Below, piece by piece: positions 24,145-32,436 of a DNA stretch of 37,643 nucleotides. The position numbers were made by a program, and so were the translations under genes. The notes beneath the pieces are model-generated. The model saw nothing but the letters and a program-made list of their open reading frames with translations, did not search any database and was not told where the DNA came from. The DNA is from DATMNI01 sp035570275 (GTDB lineage: Bacteria; Acidobacteriota; Terriglobia; Bryobacterales; Bryobacteraceae). The DNA lies in NCBI GenBank assembly GCA_035570275.1, contig DATMNI010000436.1, positions 1 through 37,643 of the forward strand, written 5' to 3'. The first letter of the stretch is position 1; every line of letters starts with the position of its first letter.

Positions 24145-25161
24145 ATGCAATTTCCAGGACAAGAGAAACCGCCGGTAGGAATTGTTTTCGACACCGGCTT
24201 GAGCGGCGTGGACGACGCTTTGGCGATGGCCCTGCTGTTTGGGTTGGACGGCAAGAGAGAAGTGCGCGTGGTGTCGATGAGCGTCAGCAGAAGCAATCTC
24301 CAGGCCGCCATTTACTGCGACGTGGTGGGCCGATTCTATGCCGGCGCGGTGAGCGGCGCGATCGGGTTCGGCGGCAGAACGCTGCCGGTGGGCATGGCAA
24401 CGGACGGCCGGCAGACGGCCGAGGAGCCCCTATTCGCGGCGCCTCTGGCGAGAAAAACCGTCGAAGGCAAGCCCGCCTACGCCAGCGATATTCATCGTCT
24501 GGAAGATACCGCGGATCCGGGAGCGGTGATGCGGAACGCACTGACGGCGCAACAAGATCAGAACGCCATTGTGGTGCTGGCGGGACCGGCCACTAATCTG
24601 GTGAGACTGCTTGACGTGGGCGGCGCCAAGGACTGGATTTCGCGGAAGGTGCGGTTCCTGGCGGTGGCGGGCGGCGCCTTCGGGGAGGGGCCGGCGGAGG
24701 AGAATATCAAATCGGACCCGTCGGCGGCCAAACGGCTGTTCGCGGAATGGCCGACGCCGATTGTGGCAGCGGGCCGGGAGATTGGCGACAAAGTGTTGTA
24801 TCCCGGATCGAGTGTGGAAAAGGATTTCGCCTGGTCGACGGCGCATCCGGTGGTGGATGCGTACCGTGCTTTCCACCCTATGCCGTACGACGCTCCCACG
24901 GGCGCGATGAGCGCCGTGCTGTACGCCGGCCGCCCGCAGGAGAACTATTTCAAGCTATCCGACCCCGGCGTCATCAGCGTGCAGGACGACGGCCGAACCC
25001 GGTTCACGCCCTCCGCCAGCGGCAAGCACCGGCACCTGATCCTAGATCCGGCGCAGACGGAACACATCGTGAAGACGTACACGGAAATCGCCAGCGCCAA
25101 GCCGGTTCCCCGGCCCCAGCGCATTTTTCAAAAGAAACAACAGGACCAAAAGAAACAATAG
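24145..25161 (+). CDS. nucleoside hydrolase-like protein
   Basis: A 338-aa protein of the inosine/uridine-preferring nucleoside hydrolase fold. The N-terminal calcium site reads FDTGLSGVDDALAMALLFG; family members normally have DTDxGxDDA or DSDxGNxIDDA, so the second ligand Asp is Gly and spacing is altered. ATNLVRLL corresponds to the GPLTNLA motif, and HPMPYDAPTGAMSAVLYA to the C-terminal ligand region. Relatives in this group are usually exported, but no signal peptide is present here (MQFPGQEKPPVG), and decayed sequence lies just upstream. The N-terminus may therefore have been rebuilt. AAGGCGAT precedes ATG 24145. The C-terminus is a Gln/Lys tail. Confidence 0.72.
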   Translation: MQFPGQEKPPVGIVFDTGLSGVDDALAMALLFGLDGKREVRVVSMSVSRSNLQAAIYCDVVGRFYAGAVSGAIGFGGRTLPVGMATDGRQTAEEPLFAAPLARKTVEGKPAYASDIHRLEDTADPGAVMRNALTAQQDQNAIVVLAGPATNLVRLLDVGGAKDWISRKVRFLAVAGGAFGEGPAEENIKSDPSAAKRLFAEWPTPIVAAGREIGDKVLYPGSSVEKDFAWSTAHPVVDAYRAFHPMPYDAPTGAMSAVLYAGRPQENYFKLSDPGVISVQDDGRTRFTPSASGKHRHLILDPAQTEHIVKTYTEIASAKPVPRPQRIFQKKQQDQKKQ

Positions 25162-25294
25162 GGCCGCGAATGTTTATCCGCAACTCGTGCGCGACGCCGC
25201 ACGGAAGCCGATCGAGATGCACATGCGGGACCGGATCAACGACAACCGAAGGCCCACCGAGGCGGCCCAATTTCAATTGAGAGGCGGTTTTTCC

Positions 25295-26389
<1,095 letters not shown>

Positions 26390-26426
26390 GGAGGAAGCCT
26401 AATCCCTAAGTCGCTCATTTCAGAAA

Positions 26427-26519
26427 TACGCTAACGTATCGGGAAACCGCTTGCTTACGCGCGCGGCTCCGATCAGAGCCGTGACCGTGAGGGAGCGGTT
26501 TTCGAAATACGTTAGCGTA
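26427..26519. repeat. 93-bp imperfect inverted repeat (MITE/REP-like) between convergent genes
   Basis: Outer arms TACGCTAACGTAT (26427-26439) and ATACGTTAGCGTA (26507-26519) are perfect over 13 bp. Next, AAACCGCT and AGCGGTTT pair; CGCTTGCTTACG and CGTGAGGGAGCG pair with three mismatches; at the centre CGGCTC-CGATCA-GAGCCG forms a 6-bp stem. The whole could fold as one long hairpin. It lies between the convergent esterase and amidohydrolase genes, so it can act as a terminator for both. I recall very similar palindromes being dispersed in Solibacter-type genomes; this is memory, not a search. Confidence 0.8.
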
Positions 26520-26535
26520 CTTATGAAACGGTGTA

Positions 26536-27495
26536 CTACGCTTGCGGCTGGCTTGGATCGCGCTTCACCCATTTGTAGGCCGCCAGCGAGTTCCTCCAGA
26601 AATACTTCTCCGCCACCGCCCGATCTTTGGCGCCGAAGTAATCCTGTACGATTTTCACAATCGCCGGCAGGTTGTCCGCGGCCACCTGGTTGGGCCAGTC
26701 GCTGCCGAAGATCACCTGGTTCTCGCCGAAGATCTCGAACAAATAGTCGAGGGTCGGCTTGTAGAGAGCCGGATCCGTAGACGCTTTACCATCCACCAGG
26801 CGCAATATTTCCGATAGCTTGACAAACACCTGCCGCCGTTTCGCCAGTTCCCGCAGCGTCCCTTCCACCGCGGCCCTGCCGGTTGTGTCGAGCCGTCCAA
26901 ACATCGCCGGCAGGTGGTCGAGGATGATGCGCAAGCCCGGAACCTTGTCCGTCACCTTCAAAACGGCTTCCAGCAGGTCGGGCCGCGGATTGGCTGTGTC
27001 CAATGCCAGGTCCGCCTGCTGCATCAGCTTCAAGCCTTCAATAAACGCAGGGTTTGCGACCTGACTGACCAGGTTGTAGCCCCAAAGGTTGCCGTAACGG
27101 ATGCCGAGAAACAGCTTGTTTTTGTGATAACGGTCCAGGTATTCTGGGAACTCGGGCTTGTCGGGTTGAAGGTTGCCGACGGCCCCCACCATGATCGGGT
27201 CTTTCTCCTCAACCTCCAGAACCCAGAGGTTGTCTTCCACCCAGGGGCTGGCCTCCAGCTCAATCGCCCCCACAATACCCAGCGGCGTGGCTAGCCGCCG
27301 GTATCGAGGCGGCAACGATGGTGAGGTGGGGCCCCGGCCGCCTCCCGAGTAGGGCGCACCCTGTGGGCGGGTCTGGTCGAACAAGTGAATGTGACAATCG
27401 ATTATGGGGATAGGCGCCGCCTGAGCGGTTGCGATCACCCCTGCGCCAATGGCCGCTGTCGAACCTAAAAAGGTCCTGCGACTGAGTCCGTTCAT
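26536..27495 (-). CDS. Tat-exported amidohydrolase (TIM-barrel)
   Basis: A 319-aa metal-dependent hydrolase of the amidohydrolase_2 group. The N-terminus has a twin-arginine signal (LSRRTFLGSTAAIGAGVIA), so it is exported folded. The barrel begins with IIDCHIHLFDQ (His-x-His metal site), continues with RIILDHLPAMF and ends with FGSDWPNQV, whose Asp is the usual catalytic or metal residue. Substrate unknown; relatives include lactonases and decarboxylases. ATG 27495 places the Tat motif at residues 5-10; its first four bases coincide with the stop of an upstream short frame (ATGA). It probably formed an operon with the small gene now frameshifted upstream. Confidence 0.87.
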   Translation of the reverse strand: MNGLSRRTFLGSTAAIGAGVIATAQAAPIPIIDCHIHLFDQTRPQGAPYSGGGRGPTSPSLPPRYRRLATPLGIVGAIELEASPWVEDNLWVLEVEEKDPIMVGAVGNLQPDKPEFPEYLDRYHKNKLFLGIRYGNLWGYNLVSQVANPAFIEGLKLMQQADLALDTANPRPDLLEAVLKVTDKVPGLRIILDHLPAMFGRLDTTGRAAVEGTLRELAKRRQVFVKLSEILRLVDGKASTDPALYKPTLDYLFEIFGENQVIFGSDWPNQVAADNLPAIVKIVQDYFGAKDRAVAEKYFWRNSLAAYKWVKRDPSQPQA

Positions 27496-27499
27496 CGGG

Positions 27500-27677
27500 T
27501 TAATTGGCCTTTGCCGTCGCATCGGGCGTCGCAGCCGTGAGGCCATTCCCGAATTGATTCGCCACGCGGTAGATCAATTCTTTCTGAGCCGGTCCGCGCA
27601 TTCATCGTCAGCCGGTCGAGGCTAAGAACCCCAACCATCAGGCACAGGGAACATCCAATCCGTGTTGTTACTTTCAT
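27500..27677 (-). pseudogene. frameshifted small exported peptide gene
   Basis: Starting at ATG 27677 behind GGGAG, the minus strand reads MKVTTRIGCSLCLMVGVLSL, a signal-peptide-like segment, then LTMNAR. At about 27580 one base too many shifts the frame. The neighbouring frame then reads QKELIYRVANQFGNGLTAAT and PDATAKAN before TAA, which is much more protein-like than the in-frame continuation. The original product was probably a secreted peptide of about 59 aa, upstream of the amidohydrolase. It could be a true pseudogene or a sequencing error. No family is recognised. Confidence 0.55.
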
Positions 27678-27725
27678 AGGAACTCCCGGTGAAGAAACCT
27701 CAAACAGTATCTTCACTTCACGGTT

Positions 27726-28021
27726 TCAAGCTTTTAGGTAGGGCTTCAGATACGCATCCAGCTCCTGGCGGATTTCTTCGATTGACAACTGCCGGCCGCC
27801 GCGCCCTCTGGCACCCCCGCGCCCCTCGGCGCCGGGCGCGGGCGGCGCTGTACGGGCCTTGGTACCCGGTTTTGAAGACCCCACGGGCGATCATGATGTC
27901 CATCGAACTGGTCCAAAATGGTCCCAACAGGATGCGTCATCTGCGTTTCGCCTTCCTCGGCCGTCGCCGATGCCTCGGGTGGCGGCTTCAGCGGGGAGTA
28001 TATATCGCGCCCCCGCCCAAG
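27726..28021 (-). pseudogene. frameshifted C-terminal remnant with Gly/Arg-rich linker
   Basis: The minus strand from 28021 reads RDIYSPLKPPPEASATAEEG and ETQMTHPVGTILDQFDGHHD, continuing RPWGLQNRVPRP. Past about 27840 the adjacent frame carries on as APGAEGRGGARGRGGRQLSI and EEIRQELDAYLKPYLKA before TGA. Both parts look like real protein with coding-type third positions, joined by a frameshift. A stop at 28022 ends the open reading upstream, so the N-terminus is lost. No family recognised. Confidence 0.5.
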
Positions 28022-28220
28022 TCAATGAACCGAGACTCCTGTGACTTTGTGCGCGATGCGGCAGCGAGCCGCGCTTCCTTAGCCCCACACGGTCGCGTCC
28101 AAGTGCGGGGGCGGACTATCACCCGCGGCAGGCTTCCAAACTTGGTTTCCGCCGCCGCTTTTCCGCCGTCGCTTTCCAACCAGCCCCACCGCGCTATTCC
28201 CATTGGCCAGCCACGCTAGA

Positions 28221-28721
28221 ATGGATCTCATGCCTGCTCGCCGCCGCTACGTCCTGCTAATGGACATCGGCCTGCTGGTCGGGACTGGCGCCCTGTCCGC
28301 AGCGCAAGCGCCCGCTCCGAAGCCAGTTCCCAGCGCGCAGGCTCGCAGCGAAGCGGCGGACAAAGCGGTTTTCGACGCCGTGTGCGGAGCCTGCCACACT
28401 GTCGGCATGGTATCCGATATACGCTCTGCGGGCGAGTGGGAGGAAACCGTCGAGCACATGGTATCGATTGGCGCCAAGGGTAGCGATGAGCAGATGGAAG
28501 CGGTCATGCGGGTTCTATTGCGCACGCTGACCAAGGTCAACGTAAACACCGCCACCGCGGCGCAACTTCCGCTGGTCCTCGACATCAGCGAAGCGACTGC
28601 ACAGGCGCTGGTGAAGTACCGTGGCGCGCATGGCGCCTTCAAAACGTTTGACGATCTGAAGAAAGTGCCCGGCATCGACGCCACCAAACTTGAAGCACGC
28701 AAAGATCGCGTCGCCTTCTGA
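28221..28721 (+). CDS. exported cytochrome c-like / helix-hairpin-helix fusion
   Basis: About 166 aa. A hydrophobic signal segment (YVLLMDIGLLVGTGALSA) and a Pro/Ala linker lead to a small c-type heme domain with CGACH (FDAVCGACHTVGMVSD) and a possible Met ligand in EQMEAVMRVLL. The C-terminus is a ComEA/PulE-like helix-hairpin-helix: KVNVNTATAAQLPLVLDISE and GAFKTFDDLKKVPGIDATKL. ComEA-type domains bind DNA; attached to a heme domain in the periplasm, its purpose is not established. ATG 28221 lies within a TAGAAT box; ATG 28230 fits a leaderless start equally well. It converges on the aminotransferase gene with 9 bp between. Confidence 0.78.
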   Translation: MDLMPARRRYVLLMDIGLLVGTGALSAAQAPAPKPVPSAQARSEAADKAVFDAVCGACHTVGMVSDIRSAGEWEETVEHMVSIGAKGSDEQMEAVMRVLLRTLTKVNVNTATAAQLPLVLDISEATAQALVKYRGAHGAFKTFDDLKKVPGIDATKLEARKDRVAF

Positions 28722-28730
28722 CAGCGGCAC

Positions 28731-29831
28731 TCACGCCAGCCCCTTCCGCAGTGTTTCCAAGTCCGTCTCGTCGTTGTAAAAATGCGGCGAAATGCGCAGC
28801 CTGCCGTGCCGTGCCGACACCAGTATCCGTCGCTCCTTCAGCCGCCGCGCCAATTCGCGAGGGTCCGCGCCCGGCAAGATCGCCGTCACGATTGGCGATT
28901 CGTCCGCGTTCACTTCCGCACCCAGGCCGCACAACATCGCCCTGGCCTGGGCCGCCAGTTCCAATACCCGCGCTTCAATCGCCGCCGGCCCGATCTGCAG
29001 CATCAGGTCGATCACGGCGCCCATTCCATAGATCGACGGAAAAGCCAGCATTTCGCCTTCGTACTTCTCGGCTGTCTGCGCGAAGACAGGCTCGCCATTG
29101 TTCAGGGAGTCGACCGATCTCCAATCCCGATCGCTCCGCCAGCCCACCACGGTCGCCGGCAGCCGCTGCCTCAGTTCCGGATCGACATACAGGAATCCAG
29201 CACCATTTGCCGACAGCATCCACTTATACGCGTCGACACACAGCACCGAGGGCCGCACCAGCTCTATATCGAATTGCAGTGCGCCGACGCTCTGTGAGCC
29301 GTCCACATACAGCAATACGCCGCGCTGCCGCAGGAACCGCGAGACCTCTTCGAGCGGCGGCCGGAAACCAGTCGCATAGTTGACCGTGCTCATCGCCACC
29401 AGCCGCGTCCGCTGGCTTACCGATTGATAGAACTCCGGCCAGGCCACCGTTCGCAGTCCCGCTCCGAAGCGCGCCAGCACTGCCGAAACATAGAGTTGAT
29501 TGGGAAACTCGTCGTCGAGTGTGAGCACCTCGTCACCGGACTGCCAGGGAAGCCCCAGCATGAGGGCCGCCAGTCCCGTCGACGCGCTGATCACGAATGC
29601 GATGTCCGGCGCCTCACAATGGACCAGCCGCGCGCACGATTCACGGATCGCATCCATGTCGTCGAACCAGGCCAGGTAGTCGTCGCACGCCAATTCGTCC
29701 CGCCGCGCCAGGTGACGGTTCATCGCATCCGCGGCACTCCGCGGCATCTGGCCATAAGTAGCCGTATTCAGAAAAGTCCAATTCGCCAGTGCCGGGAATT
29801 CCGCGCGCAGCGCTTTCCAGTCGGGTGTCAT
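28731..29831 (-). CDS. class V aminotransferase (cysteine desulfurase-like fold)
   Basis: A 366-aa PLP enzyme. The N-terminus WTFLNTATYGQMP and FVISASTGLAALMLGLPWQS bind phosphate; VLLYVDGSQSVGALQFD contains the Asp that contacts the PLP nitrogen; the Lys in CVDAYKWMLSANGAGFLYV should form the Schiff base; and RLRISPHFYNDETDLE closes the domain. Substrate unknown; relatives include isopenicillin-N epimerase-like and kynureninase-like enzymes. ATG 29831 lies 10 nt from GGAGG and overlaps the stop of the decayed decarboxylase by 4 bp, so the two were once co-translated. Confidence 0.9.
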   Translation of the reverse strand: MTPDWKALRAEFPALANWTFLNTATYGQMPRSAADAMNRHLARRDELACDDYLAWFDDMDAIRESCARLVHCEAPDIAFVISASTGLAALMLGLPWQSGDEVLTLDDEFPNQLYVSAVLARFGAGLRTVAWPEFYQSVSQRTRLVAMSTVNYATGFRPPLEEVSRFLRQRGVLLYVDGSQSVGALQFDIELVRPSVLCVDAYKWMLSANGAGFLYVDPELRQRLPATVVGWRSDRDWRSVDSLNNGEPVFAQTAEKYEGEMLAFPSIYGMGAVIDLMLQIGPAAIEARVLELAAQARAMLCGLGAEVNADESPIVTAILPGADPRELARRLKERRILVSARHGRLRISPHFYNDETDLETLRKGLA

Positions 29832-30114
29832 CTCCTGCATTCCTCCGCGATGCGCCGTATGGCCGCAAGACTCATCTCCACGTCTTCCTCCGTGGTTGCC
29901 CAGGAGGAAACGCTGATACGCATGGCCGCGCGGCCGTGCCATGCAGTGCCGCCGCACCAGCAAGTGCCTTCAGACTGCACCTTCGCGATTACGGCGCGGG
30001 TCACGGCCGGCTGCCCACATTCTCCAGATAGGCCAACGCCCTTGTCGTCGCCAGTCCCAGGGCTTCGCGGCCGCATGCCACAAGGCTGTTGTCTGCAATG
30101 CCGGTGTTTTCCAT
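29828..30114 (-). pseudogene. PLP-dependent decarboxylase with internal deletion
   Basis: From ATG 30114 (behind GAGAG) the minus strand reads MENTGIADNSLVACGREALG and LATTRALAYLENVGSRP, then a stop: the usual N-terminal helix of aromatic-L-amino-acid-type decarboxylases. Immediately after the junction (about 30005), a shifted frame reads VTRAVIAKVQSEGTCWCGGT, AWHGRAAMRISVSSWATTEE and DVEMSLAAIRRIAEECRR, the typical C-terminal end of the same family. Roughly 380 residues, with the PLP lysine, are missing, and the two ends are out of frame. The original stop still overlaps the start of the class V aminotransferase. A loss-of-function internal deletion is the simplest reading. Confidence 0.8.
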
Positions 30115-30132
30115 GTCTCTCAGTCTGGCGTA

Positions 30133-30175
30133 AAGTGGACTTGAAAAAAAGAGCCACTTCGATCAAAATTGGACT
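30133..30175 (+). promoter_or_regulatory. candidate MocR operator region
   Basis: TGGACT occurs at 30136-30141 and 30170-30175, a direct repeat 34 bp (about three helical turns) apart. AAGTGG (30133-30138) and CCACTT (30154-30159) form an inverted repeat around an A-tract. All lie in the 64 bp between the divergent decarboxylase relic and the MocR gene. MocR regulators are known to bind direct repeats in such spacers; binding here is inferred. Confidence 0.45.
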
Positions 30176-30178
30176 GCT

Positions 30179-31663
30179 ATGGATGCCCAGGAATTGATAC
30201 CCCACCTCGGAGTCTGGCCCGCCGGCCCCGGCCCGCTGCAGCATAAGCTGGCTCGCGGACTGGTGGACGCCATAAGGAAGGGCGCGGTCCATCCCGGTAT
30301 CCGGCTGCCTTCCGAACGGTCCCTGGCGCAGGCACTCTCCGTCAGCCGCACTACCGTGGTGGCTGCTTATGATGCCCTGCGGGAAAGCGGATGGCTGGAG
30401 AGCCGCACGGGCAGCGGCACCTGGGTTGGCGAGAGTTCACCGGCAGTCGCCGCCGCCCGCGGCGCCGCGCATGCCGGCGCGCTTGCCGCCAGCCCGCTCC
30501 TCGGCCTGCTGGCCCATGGCGCCGACAAGGACATCATCGACCTGGCGATGGGCTCTCCCTTGCCCCTGCGCGAACTGCCGTTGGACCTTTTCACCCTTCC
30601 GCCGGACGAATATGCCGCGCTGGTCCACGACCGGCTGTATTACCCGCTCGGACTGCCCACTGCGCGCCAGGCAGTCGCCAGTTACTACTGTAAAGCGGGC
30701 CTCCCGACCCGGCCGGAGCAAGTCCTGATCTCGAACGGCGCGCAGCACGCGATTGCCCTCTGCGCGGCGCTCTACCTGCAGCGGGGCGATTCGGTGCTGG
30801 TGGAAGATCCCGCTTATTTCGGCGCGTTGGACGCCTTTCGCGCCGCCGGGGCACGGGTATCGCCTTTGCCCGTGGGAGCCGGCGGCGTGCCCATCGGTGT
30901 GCTGCGCGACCGGATCATTGCCACGGCGGCACGCCTGGTCTATCTGACTCCCACGTTTCAGAACCCGACCGGTACGGTGATGCCTGGAGCCGCGCGCAAA
31001 GAAGTGGCGCGGATTGCGTCCGAACTGGCGATCCCCGTAATCGATGACGGCGCTCTCGCGGAATTATCGCTGAACGGCGAAACTCCGCCCCTGATTGCCA
31101 CCTATACGCCAGCCGCCTATGGGCCTTCCGCGCCCATACTCACGATCGGGTCGCTGAGCAAATTGGCGTGGCCAGGATTGCGAGCCGGGTGGGTGCGCGC
31201 GCCCGAGCCGATCATCGAACGGCTGGCCCGCCTCAAGAGCGCCAATGATCTCGCTTCGCCTCTTTTGACCCAGGCTATTGCCGCGCGGCTGCTCGCCGCC
31301 ATCGATCAAATCCGCCGCCTGCGCCGCCTCCAATTGAAGCCTCGGCGCGATCTCATGGCCGGGTTGCTCCGCGAATCCCTTCCGGATTGGAAGTTTCGGC
31401 TGCCGGCGGGCGGTCTCTTTCTATGGGTGAAACTGCCCGCGGGCGATTCGCGCGAGTTCGCCCAGGTGGCGTTGCGCCACGGAGCGCTGATACTGCCCGG
31501 CCCGGCTATGTCGGCCGCCGAACAGCACGCCCCCTTTATCCGGCTGCCGTTCCTGGCCGAGGACGAAACGTTGCGCACCGGGGTCCGCCGGCTTTCGGCC
31601 GCGTGGCGCGACTATCAGCCCGCCGGCCAGGGCGACCGGCGGCGGAATGTTGCGATGGTGTGA
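30179..31663 (+). CDS. MocR/PdxR-type transcriptional regulator (GntR + aminotransferase)
   Basis: A 494-aa regulator. The N-terminal GntR-type winged helix (about residues 15-85) has LARGLVDAIRKGAVHPGIRL, PSERSLAQALSVSRTTVVAA and YDALRESGWLESRTGSGTWV. The rest is a class I aminotransferase-like domain with ISNGAQHAIALC, YLTPTFQNPTGTVMP, VIDDGALAEL and the PLP lysine in GSLSKLAWPGLRAGWV, then FIRLPFL. In this family the domain senses PLP or an amino-acid adduct. It is divergent from a decayed PLP decarboxylase and a class V aminotransferase, its most likely targets. ATG 30179 has a weak ribosome site; the spacer holds direct repeats. Confidence 0.92.
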   Translation: MDAQELIPHLGVWPAGPGPLQHKLARGLVDAIRKGAVHPGIRLPSERSLAQALSVSRTTVVAAYDALRESGWLESRTGSGTWVGESSPAVAAARGAAHAGALAASPLLGLLAHGADKDIIDLAMGSPLPLRELPLDLFTLPPDEYAALVHDRLYYPLGLPTARQAVASYYCKAGLPTRPEQVLISNGAQHAIALCAALYLQRGDSVLVEDPAYFGALDAFRAAGARVSPLPVGAGGVPIGVLRDRIIATAARLVYLTPTFQNPTGTVMPGAARKEVARIASELAIPVIDDGALAELSLNGETPPLIATYTPAAYGPSAPILTIGSLSKLAWPGLRAGWVRAPEPIIERLARLKSANDLASPLLTQAIAARLLAAIDQIRRLRRLQLKPRRDLMAGLLRESLPDWKFRLPAGGLFLWVKLPAGDSREFAQVALRHGALILPGPAMSAAEQHAPFIRLPFLAEDETLRTGVRRLSAAWRDYQPAGQGDRRRNVAMV

Positions 31664-31671
31664 GGGCACGA

Positions 31672-31806
31672 CTACTTCAACTTCAGCGTCTCTTCAGCCA
31701 GGCTGAATGTACGCGAGGGCCAAGTGAGACTTCCTCCAAGGACTTCCGCGGTTGGCAGGCGTGGTGAACACGCTCGGGTCGAACCACGAGTTCACCGTGC
31801 GCGCGT
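31672..31806 (-). pseudogene. relic: duplicated piece of an Oar-like gene plus an unrelated C-terminus
   Basis: 31751-31806 matches 32725-32780, inside the Oar-like gene and in the same orientation, at 53 of 56 positions; the last 43 are identical. It encodes NSWFDPSVFTTPAN on the minus strand. Adjoining it, 31672-31737 reads, in another frame, GGSLTWPSRTFSLAEETLKL-K then TAG, which looks like the C-terminus of another protein. The whole stretch is a frameshifted mosaic, probably from a second Oar-like gene cluster lost by deletion. Confidence 0.65.
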
Positions 31807-31835
31807 TGTACCTGCCAAAATGCGCCGTTTCGGTT

Positions 31836-32159
31836 TTAAATCGCAAAGGCGGCGCGGACGCAGGCCCGGACCCGGGTCCAGTCCAGTTCGCTCAGGTGGC
31901 CGATTACCGTCAAATCCGAGCGATGAATCGTCATGATATAGGCTCGGAAGCACGATTCGGCGCGGAGCCCAGCGAGCTGCCAGTCCAGGAGAACGTAGTC
32001 CGTTGACGTCGCCTTTCGGGGCAGCTTCGTCGTCAGGATGCCGACCAGCACATCGGGCCGTTCCACAAGGTATGTGTCGCTCGATAGCACGACTGCCGGG
32101 CGAACCTTGGTTTCCACCGCGCCCCGCAGCATGCCAATCGCGACATCACCGGCTTTCAA
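31836..32159 (-). CDS. MazF/PemK-like toxin
   Basis: A 107-aa protein of the MazF/PemK endoribonuclease fold, which cuts mRNA. The N-terminal strand MKAGDVAIGMLRG is followed by ETKVRPAVVLSSDTYL (the conserved RPAVVLS), VLVGILTTKLPRKA and CFRAYIMTIHRSDL, ending in VIGHLSELDWTRVRACVRAA. The start overlaps the upstream antitoxin stop by 4 bp (ATGA), the standard antitoxin-first order. The pair sits downstream of the Oar-like gene on the same strand. Confidence 0.85.
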   Translation of the reverse strand: MKAGDVAIGMLRGAVETKVRPAVVLSSDTYLVERPDVLVGILTTKLPRKATSTDYVLLDWQLAGLRAESCFRAYIMTIHRSDLTVIGHLSELDWTRVRACVRAAFAI

Positions 32160-32374
32160 CGGGGTGGGTCTTCCTCTTCGGCCTCAAGCCGTCTGAACGA
32201 AGCGGCAGTGAATTCCTGCAAGTCTTCGTCAGACCACGAATCCGACCAATTGATCGTCGTGCCTGTAGCAAGAGCTGCGAGCCGCTGGGCCAGAGCGGAC
32301 AACTCTAGAGCAGCATCCGGCGGGAGGCGACGGAAGGCTTCCAGCAGAACTTCTTCGCTCGCGCTGATCGGCAT
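32156..32374 (-). CDS. antitoxin of the MazF-like toxin
   Basis: A 72-aa acidic protein, helical throughout (ASEEVLLEAFRRLPPDAALE), ending in TAASFRRLEAEEEDPPR. Identified as antitoxin by size, charge and the 4-bp overlap with the MazF-like toxin; the sequence itself has no strong family motif that I recognise. ATG 32374 follows AGGAG by 9 nt; a TTG at 32392 is possible. Confidence 0.7.
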   Translation of the reverse strand: MPISASEEVLLEAFRRLPPDAALELSALAQRLAALATGTTINWSDSWSDEDLQEFTAASFRRLEAEEEDPPR

Positions 32375-32436
32375 CCTGCTACACTCCTGCAATCAGTATA
32401 CGGCGGATTACCCTCGATCCTTGAACGCAGCTGGTC

